Origin: Massospora cicadina
Taxonomy: Eukaryota > Entomophthoromycota > Entomophthoromycetes > Entomophthorales > Entomophthoraceae
Assembly (NCBI GenBank): GCA_022478985.1
Contig: JAKSZP010005669.1
Location: 18,906-82,905 of the forward strand
Reading direction: 5' to 3'
Length of the DNA stretch: 64,000 nucleotides
Part shown: positions 57,063-64,000 of the stretch, piece after piece
How positions within the stretch are numbered: position 1 is the first letter of the stretch
Layout of the letters: each line of letters begins with the position of its first letter
Made by a program: the position numbers and the translations under genes
The notes under the pieces: model-generated
Told to the model about the DNA's origin: nothing
Database searches by the model: none
What the model saw: only the letters and a program-made list of their open reading frames with translations

Positions 57063-57164
57063 AGTAAAAATGAAGGTATCTTATTAATCATGATACAAGA
57101 TATTTATAGGCCATACAAGGCTCAGGATCACATAGGATAGACCTTGTGAGATAATCAGGATTGA
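57063..57164. other. Short spacer between Ty3-F and Ty3-A2
   Basis: 102 bp with no feature other than attga at 57160-57164, the left target duplication of Ty3-A2. It may be a continuation of the sequence that Ty3-F entered. Confidence 0.5.
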
Positions 57165-57469
57165 TGTGACAGATTGGGGCCATCCTGATCTGCACATTGA
57201 CCTCATGAATATTGAGACCAAATTCTTTCAAAAATTTGGAGGTCAGATTTAAAAGACTGGATAAATCAGAAAACCCATTAGAGATGGAAATCATGGGTAA
57301 GCATTAAGTGATTTGAGAACGAGGATTGATCCAGCATAATGAATGTCAGTGTCTTGAATCCTCTGAATTTTTTTAATATGGGATATGAGACTTTCATGAG
57401 CAACAATTTGGATGTTGCTTGAAAGCCTAATCTAGGGATTCAATAATTTAAACTACTAAAAATGCTTTT

Positions 57470-57487
57470 AAAATGAGTAAACAGCAA
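57470..57487 (+). repeat. SINE-S1 target-site duplication, left copy
   Basis: aaaatgagtaaacagcaa, identical to 57644-57661. Confidence 0.92.
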
Positions 57488-57643
57488 GGGTGGTTAGCCA
57501 AGTGGGTAAAACTGCTTCCACCCCTAGTGCAGGTTTTAAATTTGAAACCTGTACTGGCTAGAAACCATTCTTGGTGTGGTATGTTTGTCCCAAGGTCGAC
57601 CCACCTCAAATAATTTCCTCGGGTTGGGACCATCTAGTACTAA
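57488..57643 (+). mobile_element. SINE-S1, short tRNA-like retroposon with 18-bp TSD
   Basis: 156-bp insert flanked by a perfect 18-bp duplication aaaatgagtaaacagcaa (57470-57487 and 57644-57661). The 3' LTR of the same element has the empty site, one copy with one change, at 62523-62540. The head has a good RNA polymerase III A-box (tagccaagtgg, 57495-57505) and, 26 nt further on, a poor B-box (ggttttaaatt, 57532-57542). The latter lies inside a strong hairpin (gtgcaggttt pairing with aaacctgtac) that mimics a T-arm. The body has no ORF. Long duplication, small size and A-box support a SINE copied by LINE machinery. The short tail (..ctagtact then A-rich target) is not poly(A) of its own. 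Confidence 0.85.
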
Positions 57644-58102
57644 AAAATGAGTAAACAGCAACTTTAAACACAGTTTCGTTTTCTCAATAAGAAAACCACT
57701 ATAAAGTTTCAGATTGCTTGCTTAGTTTTTAGTTTTATTTTTAAAAAGAATATCGGTCAGAATAACCAAAATGATGAGCTCAACAAGTGAGAGGCCAGGC
57801 ATTGGCCTCGTTTGCAGTACTATCCTGAGGCCAGGCCTTATTGCTTGCTTGCAGCATTGCTGGAACCTTAGTCCACAAATATGTCACAAATTCTGGAAAT
57901 GGCGCACAGGTTTGGGGGTGGTTCTCCACAGGATTTTCAGTCATGTGGCTGGTGACATGGTTTGTGCTGCCCAACTCTTTTTTCGCATATTGGCACAAAC
58001 CTGTGCATTATATATAGAAACTCAAATACCTTTCTCTCCATCTTGTGGTGGCCCCAGGAAGAAGCAGTGGTTACCAACGGAGAGGAATGGAACTGACATC
58101 TC

Positions 58103-58940
58103 TTGACCATGGTTATGGTGGGATTTTCATTGGCATTTTTGCTATGTGAAGTGGTACGATTATGGGGGGCAACAACTCAGAAAACCATAGTAGTCCAAGA
58201 GAAATCTAAATCACCCACCGGTCAGGTGGCGTTATCCATGGAGGCGTTGGAAAAATTTCACCAAGTCATTGCGCGGATCAACTCACAGGCATAGTTGGCA
58301 CATGCAACAGGGAGTATCCCCTCGCGCAATCCAACTAGCCCAGGTGGTGGATGCATCACCCCCAGAATTGGTGGGATAGTTCCAGGAACTTATTGAGGAA
58401 CATGAGAGTTTGCCAAATTCCATGGAGGAGTGAGTGGAGTTGATCAATTGGGTGGCATGTCTGGATGAGGCAAAAGATGAGGCCTGGTTGGCACTACTAA
58501 CAGTCAGCCAGGGTCATAGCTCTGTAGAGGAATATGCGCGGGTCTTCCAGCCACTGGAAAAGGCAGCAAAGGTTATGGATTCCAAGTCCTCACAAATGTT
58601 CTGACAGGGATTGCAGGTAGATTTTCTGGCAGCCTTAACAGCAGCAAAGGTCCAAGCTACGCTGGGGTGGAGGGCGGGACCTTAGCAGTTCAAGTTGAAA
58701 AACAATTAGCACTGGCATGGGACTGGCGGAATGAATTAATTTCACAAGGAAAGGGACAGTCCCCAGAAAGTGGTCTTTCTAGTGAAGGGGGTGGCACCCA
58801 GCCCAAGAAACGTGGGAAATGTTCAAGGGGGAGTTGGCAAGGGAATAAGTCAAAATTTCCATCGGTCAATTTGCAAGAGAAAGACTCATTCAAAATAAAT
58901 CGCTTTCTTCACTTTATTCTTGACTGTTTATCCCCATAAA
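58103..58940 (+). pseudogene. Ty3-A2 gag
   Basis: 58,103-58,294 encodes 63 aa (MVMVGFSLAFLLCEVVRLWG; VALSMEALEKFHQVIARINS). Helical gag sequence then continues in other frames through 58,300-58,660 (DEAWLALLTVSQG-like, EEYARVFQPLEKAA-like). 58,667-58,939 is a basic, Gly/Ser/Lys-rich C-terminus (GGGTQPKKRGKCSRGSWQGN). No CCHC knuckle. It aligns with Ty3-A1 gag on both sides of TRIM-T1. Confidence 0.7.
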
Positions 58941-61900
58941 ATTGCATATGGATGGGGGAATGGAAATGGCAATGGCCTTGATAGATACTGGGGAAGATGA
59001 GAATTATATTAAACTGGCATTGGCAGAGCGTTTGAAGATGCAGGTACAGGAAGGACTGGAGGTGGTATTTGCTGATGCCTCACAGAGGGTGCCATCATAG
59101 CGCGTATGCCCTTCAGTGAAGGTACAGCAGGCCCATTCAGGTTCTGGACGCGGTTTTGTGCAATTGAGAACCTGACCCACCCAGTAGTGTCTGGGATGCG
59201 GTGATGGCATCAGTTCAGACCCTCAGATCGATGTGCCTTCCAGTACCAAAACCTTGTACCCAAGGAGGGGTCCACCAATGAGGTGGAGGCTGTTAAAGGG
59301 AAACCAGAAGTTAGATAAGTCTCAAACCCTGGGGCCAATAAGGAAGAGGTTTTACCCTCAGAATACCAAGACTTTGTGGGGGTTTCTGGTCCAGAAAGGG
59401 ATTCGCCATTTTCCCCCACAGGGCCATTTGCATTCTCTTTCCATTTTAAGGAAAGGTCAGAACACCCATAAATGCCTAGTTTATCCGTTGAATGAATGAG
59501 CCAAGGCCGCATTAAAGGACCACACAAATACAATGTTGAGTGAAGGTTTGATCGAGCCATCAAAATCAGCTGTGGTATTTCTGGTGTTGCTATTGCCAAG
59601 GCAAGTGGAGAGTTATGGCCATGCATGGACTACCGGAGGTTAAATGTGGTCACAGAGCCAGATACTTACCCAATGCCGCTAATGGAAGATATCTTGCTGA
59701 TGGTCATGGGATGCAACATTTTCACCAAGCTTGATTTGGCAGATGCATTCAACCAGGTACCTGTGAGGCTGGAGCACCAAAGATACACGGCATTCAAGTG
59801 CCACCTTGGAATGCTCTAATACTGAGTCATGCCATTTGGTCTGCGCAATGCCCCGGTGGTATTTCAACAAATGATTGACTGAGTACTCTGTCGGTTGATT
59901 AGCCAGTGTTGTATCGCTTATATGGATGACATCCTGGTGTTTTCACACTCTAAGGAGGCTTATGTACGGGATGTGCGGGAGGTCCAGAAGGCATTGTCTG
60001 GGGAAGAATTACAGCTGAAGCTTTCAAAATGTGAGTTTAACCAGAAGTTAGTCAAGTTTCTAGGGAATGTGGTATTCAGAAAAGGCCTGGGGGTATGACC
60101 AGATAAGATCAAGGCGGTGCGCACATGGAAAACTCCAACTGATCAGAAAGATGTATGAAGTTTTCTGGGGACGGTAAATATCCTCAGGCGTTTCATCAAG
60201 AATCTATCAAAGTTAGCCTTTCCGCTTATGCAACTAACACAAAATGTACCATTCATATGGGGGAAGAAGAGGAGCGGCATTCAACCTGCTGAAAGAGAAG
60301 CTCATTTTGGCGCTGGTCCTTGCCCATCCAGATTCAAGAAAACCTTTTGTGATTGAGATGGACGCCTCAAACTTCGCTGTGGGAGCAGTGCTCTTACAGA
60401 AGGGGGAGGACGGGTTGAAGCAACAGTATGTTATTTCAGCCAGAAAATTATTCCACAGAAACAAAATACCCAATATATGATAAGAAGCTACTGGCGGTGG
60501 TTGTGGCGCTGCAGGAGTGGCAGCACCACTTGTTGTATGCCCATCATCCTTTCATAGTACATACAGACCATCAGGCACTGGAGTATTACTGAGAGCCCAG
60601 GAAAATGAATCGGCGCTAAGCCCATTGGCACGTGGAGCTGGCTTAGTATGATTTCCTAGTGGAATACCATCCTGAGATGTTAAAACCATAGCAGATTGGT
60701 TGAGCTTGGATGCGGGGCTAGTGTACAAGAAGGCTGAGTTTGAAAAGTATAACACAGCAACCATGTTCTGGGCAGACCAATTTGCCATGATGGTGAGTGA
60801 GGAGGAAGAACTGGAATGGGAGATCTGAAGGAAGCAAAAGAGGACATTATTTGGGCAGCGACTACGGGTGGAAATGGCGAAGGGCCAACGGCACAGCCAT
60901 CATCATACATATTAAAAGAAAAATCGAATTATATGTCATGATTCATGAATATGGGTTCAAAACTCATCCCTGCAGTGGGAAGTGCTGCAGGCATTGCATG
61001 ACCACCCGTTGGAGAGACATCTGGGGATTTTGAAGATGATGGACTTGGTGCAATGTAAGTATTCCTAGGCTGAACTGCAAAAGAGTTAAAAAATATGTGG
61101 CGGAGTGCTTGGTTTGTGCACGTTCAAAGTCCTTATGAAAGCAGCCCACAGGCAAGTTAGTCCCACTTCAAATTCCAAGTTAGCCGTGGGGGTAAATTAT
61201 CATGGATTTCATTACAGGGTTACCTAAGATTCAGGGGAAGGATGTGATAATGGTTGTTGTCAATTGATTAACAGAATATGCTGAGGTTTCCCTATGTACC
61301 TCAAAAGTCTCAGCCAAAGACATTGCAAGGGTGTTTATCAACGAGTTATATGCCCATCATGGCCTACTGGCAGAGATCATTTCAGATTGCAGTCCCCAAT
61401 TTGTATCAAAATTCTGGTCAAGTCTGCTCAGTAATTTGAAGATACCCCATTTAGGGCTTTGGCATACCATCCCTAGTCCAATGGGCAAACAAAGAGGGTA
61501 AACCATATATTGGAGCAATTCCTCTGATTCTATATCTCAGATCAGCAGGATGATTGGGTTACCTGGATCAAACTCACTCAGTTTGCTTACAATAACCACC
61601 ACCAATCATCAACAAGAATTTCACCATTTTTTGTTAATCATGGATACAATCCATCGTTGGATGGGGGATCAAATGGTGGAGTATGCCAGGGGGTGGACAA
61701 ATTATCCCAAAGAATGACAAAAAGGAAGGAAATTGTGAAACAGCCTGGAGCGTGCCACAGCACAGCAAAAACGGTACGTGGATTGATGAGGACCACCAGA
61801 CCCATCATTTGCTCCAGGAGATTAGGTATTGGTAGTGGCAAAGAATTATGCAGTACTAGTGAAGAGCCAGAAACTTGGACCGAAGCTCTTAGTTCCATAT

Positions 61901-62224
61901 AAGGTGATTCAGGTTGTTAACAAGGTGGCATTTGAATTGGACCTCCTGGAAGGGTCGAGAGCCCATTCAGTTATCCATGGTTCACAACTCCAAGGATTTA
62001 TGGGGTGGGGTCCAGAGCGGCCTGGGCCACTGCATCCACAGGAGGAGGACAACCAGGAATATGAGGTTAAGAAAATTCTGAGGGAGCTTTGGGTTAGGGG
62101 CCGCCAGCAATTTCTGGTAAAATTCAAAGGATATCCAGTGGAGGAAGTGACCTGGCAAACACCAGAGGAGTGTGCATGCTGCCTGAGATCTGAGAGTTTC
62201 TGGATTTACAAGGGGGCGATGTGA
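58941..62224 (+). pseudogene. Ty3-A2 pol (protease, RT, RNase H, integrase, chromodomain)
   Basis: Protease at 58,945-59,090 keeps the active site (MAMALIDTGEDENYIKLALA). RT: 59,350-59,600 lead-in, 59,625-59,819 (MDYRRLNVVTEPDTYPMPLM; NIFTKLDLADAFNQVPVRLE), 59,895-60,098 (IAYMDDILVFSHSKEAYVRD, catalytic DD intact). RNase H: 60,244-60,480 (PDSRKPFVIEMDASNFAVGA) and 60,480-60,590 (VHTDHQALEYY). Integrase: zinc region about 60,990-61,135 (AECLVCARSKS), core 61,190-61,520, C-terminus from 61,829 (MVVAKNYAVLVKSQKLGPKL). Chromodomain at 62,065-62,200 (QQFLVKFKGYPVEEVTWQTP). Several single stops and frame changes remain, for example a stop between MHGL..ML and MPFGLRNAP near 59,818. Confidence 0.9.
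62208..62219 (+). promoter_or_regulatory. Polypurine tract of Ty3-A2
   Basis: acaagggggcga immediately before the TGTGACAG start of the 3' LTR, overlapping the end of the chromodomain frame. Confidence 0.78.
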
Positions 62225-62893
62225 CAGATTGGGGCCAGCCTGATCCGCACATTGACCTTATGAATATCTGTTCAAATTTGCGCATGAATTTGGTGGTCAG
62301 ATTTAAAAAGTTGGACCAATCAGAAAACCCACAAGATGGAAATCGTAGGTAAGAATTCGGTGATTTGAGAACGAGGAATAATTCAGAATATCAAATGACT
62401 GGTGTCTAGAATCCTCTGAATTTTCTTAATGTGGGATATGAGACTTTCATGAGCAACAATTTGGACGTCGCTCAAAAGCCTAATCTAGGGCTTTAATAAT
62501 TTAAACTATCAAAAATGCTTTAAAAATGAATAAACAGCAACTTTAAACACAGTTTCATTTTCTCATTAAGAAAACCACAAAAAAATCTCAGATTGCTTAC
62601 TTAATTTTTGGTTTTATTTTTTAAAAAATTTATTGGTCAGAAAACCAGAATAATGCTCTCAACAAGTGAGCTGGGACAGGAATTGACCTCATTTGTGGTA
62701 ATACCTTGGGGCCAGGCCTTACTGCTTGCTTGCAGCATTGCCAGAACCTTAGTCCGCAAATACGTCATGAATTCTGGAAATGGTGCACAAGTTCAGTTGT
62801 GGTTCTCTGCGGGATTATCAGACATGTGGTCAGTGACATGGCTGGTGCTGCCCAACTCTTTTGTCACCCATTGGCACGAACCTGTGCGCTACA
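62220..62893 (+). repeat. 3' LTR of Ty3-A2
   Basis: 674 bp, TGTGACAG..GCTACA, followed by attga. It holds the unoccupied SINE site at 62523-62540. Confidence 0.95.
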
Positions 62894-62898
62894 ATTGA

Positions 62899-63466
62899 GT
62901 GGGGTAAGGAGGTCTCTTGATCAGCGCAGCAGAATGCAAAGGCTTTTGACATATTCAGCCCTTTTGGGTTATAGTAGCTGTTTCTGGTGACCTCTGAAAG
63001 ATAAGCTCTTTACCAAATGAATTGGCGCCTTTGCAGGTAAATAAGCGGATTAAGGAAGGGTTTGGGATTCTAAACGCACTTTTGGGAGCTCATTATTTTA
63101 TTGATTTTTATATCTCATAAATCATCAGAGCTCCACTGGTCATATTGTGAATTAGTACGCATCTGATTCTCACCTATATCAGCACAATTTCCATTATCTC
63201 TGACACTGCTCATATCCCCACATTTCTTAGCTATACGTATGTTGAGAGGATTAGGCCCTTATGCTTAGAAATGCCTTACCTACACTGCTAATATGCATGT
63301 TTTACTACAGATATGTTCTCCCCACCATTGCCAGATTTTTTTGAAATCTCCCTTTTGTAAATACACCAATTTAAAAAGTTTTGCTTCTCTTTCACTTTTT
63401 TGTGTTAAGATTATTATAATTTTCTGTGAATTTTAAAATGCTGGCCCAATTTTAACTCTATTTTAT
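62899..63466. other. Gene-free spacer
   Basis: 568 bp between Ty3-A2 and LINE-B. No ORF with family resemblance, no repeat boundary seen. It may be the continuation of the sequence at 57,063-57,159 before Ty3-A2 inserted. Confidence 0.5.
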
Positions 63467-64000
63467 CTAACTGAGGCAAGCTGACCAGGGGATGGGCATT
63501 ACCGAGTATGTGTGGAAAATGAAGATAGATAAATTTGGGCACCCTGGATTACTCAGGTTACCCCTGTTGCCAGCGGGACTGCCAGGTATGGGGGGTTGAT
63601 GCGCTACTCCAAGGGGGTTTACCCCGCTATGAAGCAGGTGTGAAGGAAGGGATCTGTGCGGAGGAATCAAAGTGGGAACCACGATTCTATATGCGCCTTT
63701 TGTCTTGGTCTCATATATCCATAGAGCCAGACTTGGAAGTGCTCCAATAAGTGGACGTGAAACCTGTTGATAGCCCCATGGATGGTTGGGACCATGCCCT
63801 TGAACGCATCTAAGGCAATGGTGTGGATTGTCCACATTGCAATGGGTATTATTAGGGAGCTGAGGGTAGATGGGATTAGTGACTCGATCTGGAGCGCGAG
63901 AAGGCTCTTTGGTATAAAAATTCCTGCTCAGTTCTGGAGCTTAAGCAGGCGCGCGACTTCCTGCCATATGACTTTGGTTGGGGGGCATGTTTCTAGGCGG
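63467..64000 (-). mobile_element. LINE-B, 3' end of a second non-LTR family (cut by window edge)
   Basis: The 3' terminus at left (ctgaggcaagctgaccaggg then gatgggcattac on the plus strand) is nearly identical to the half-LINE 3' ends. The coding part (below) is clearly related to the end of LINE-A ORF2, but the nucleotide sequence has diverged widely, so this is a separate family. The 3' UTR is short. Confidence 0.85.
63560..64000 (-). pseudogene. LINE-B ORF2 C-terminus
   Basis: Read from the right edge, the minus strand gives RLETCPPTKVIWQEVARLLK, the counterpart of LINE-A RLEKCPTSKVIWREVQRLLG just after the CCHC knuckle. Then comes IPIAMWTIHTIALDAFKGMV (63,850-63,785) matching LINE-A VAIAMWTIHTIVLDAISGSI, and RFHVHLLEHFQVWLYGY. 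A stop interrupts the tail near 63,680, so this copy is probably dead. The catalytic parts are off-window. Confidence 0.8.

Larger units (their letters stand above)
57165..58012 (+). repeat. 5' LTR of Ty3-A2, containing SINE-S1
   Basis: Starts TGTGACAGATTGGGGCC and ends gcattata (decayed from gctaca). It is interrupted at 57488 by SINE-S1. Confidence 0.93.
57165..62893 (+). mobile_element. Ty3-A2, chromodomain gypsy element with perfect TSD
   Basis: LTRs 57165-58012 (848 bp, of which 174 bp is the SINE plus one duplication, leaving 674) and 62220-62893 (674 bp). The lengths agree exactly. Target duplication attga is perfect (57160-57164 and 62894-62898). Polypurine tract at 62,208-62,219. 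gag, protease, RT, RNase H, integrase and chromodomain lie in order on the plus strand. Stops are fewer than in Ty3-A1, so this is the younger member of the same family, but no complete polyprotein frame remains. Confidence 0.95.

Noticed and set aside
57488..57560. A functional tRNA gene
   Set aside because: The A-box is good but the B-box departs from consensus at about five positions, and no acceptor stem or anticodon arm can be folded; the 18-bp duplication shows a SINE insertion.
1..64000. CRISPR arrays, bacterial operons, rRNA genes, host protein genes
   Set aside because: No regularly spaced repeats, no ribosome-binding-site-led gene series and no rRNA-like stretches; every long frame belongs to a retroelement or to an unsupported chance frame.

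Overview
This window looks like repeat-packed eukaryotic, probably fungal, chromatin: 64 kb in which I can support no host gene, tRNA gene or rRNA gene. Nearly all of it is retrotransposons, most broken by stop codons and frameshifts, stacked inside one another. The Ty3/gypsy elements of chromovirus type (pol ending in a chromodomain), the LINEs with an apurinic-type endonuclease, an AFADD reverse transcriptase and a terminal CCHC knuckle, and the CpG-rich differences between copies fit a transposon-bloated fungus. A rust-like or other basidiomycete is possible, but the species cannot be fixed from this sequence. I use working names: Ty3-A to Ty3-F, LINE-A, LINE-B, half-LINE H1-H3, SINE-S1, MITE-M1 and TRIM-T1.

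Layout. 1-988: 5' part of LINE-A copy 1 (minus). 1040-8474: Ty3-A1 (plus), with TRIM-T1 (2169-3985) in its gag. 8475 to about 9850: 3' remnant of Ty3-D. 9850-12005: AT-rich DNA with a 128-bp MITE (10064-10191). 12006-30733: a three-level nest, with LINE-A2 (19504-24780) inside the 3' LTR of Ty3-B (12729-25424), which is inside an LTR of Ty3-C (minus). 31103-32217: an LTR-like block. 34000-35902: half-LINE H1. 36242-48624: pieces of Ty3-E (minus) split by half-LINE H2 (39471-41372) and LINE-A3 (41480-46764). 48625-57062: Ty3-F (minus), with half-LINE H3 (55072-56979) in its right LTR. 57165-62893: Ty3-A2 (plus), the cleanest LTR element, with SINE-S1 (57488-57643) in its 5' LTR. 63467-64000: 3' end of LINE-B (minus).

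How the parts relate. Target-site duplications and unoccupied sister sites in the window prove several insertions: Ty3-B into Ty3-C, LINE-A2 into Ty3-B, the SINE into Ty3-A2, H2 and LINE-A3 into Ty3-E, and Ty3-A2 itself. Order follows from this: Ty3-C is older than Ty3-B, which is older than LINE-A2; Ty3-A2 is older than SINE-S1; Ty3-E is older than H2 and LINE-A3; Ty3-F is older than H3.

The most novel system is the half-LINE family. It has three copies of about 1.9 kb that carry a single ORF1-like CCHC protein with an extra C-terminal domain and no endonuclease or reverse transcriptase. They end in the same roughly 35-nt 3' sequence as LINE-B (and, more weakly, LINE-A), as expected of a protein-coding satellite mobilised in trans by the LINE machinery. 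The tRNA-like SINE, the MITE and the TRIM are further non-autonomous elements.
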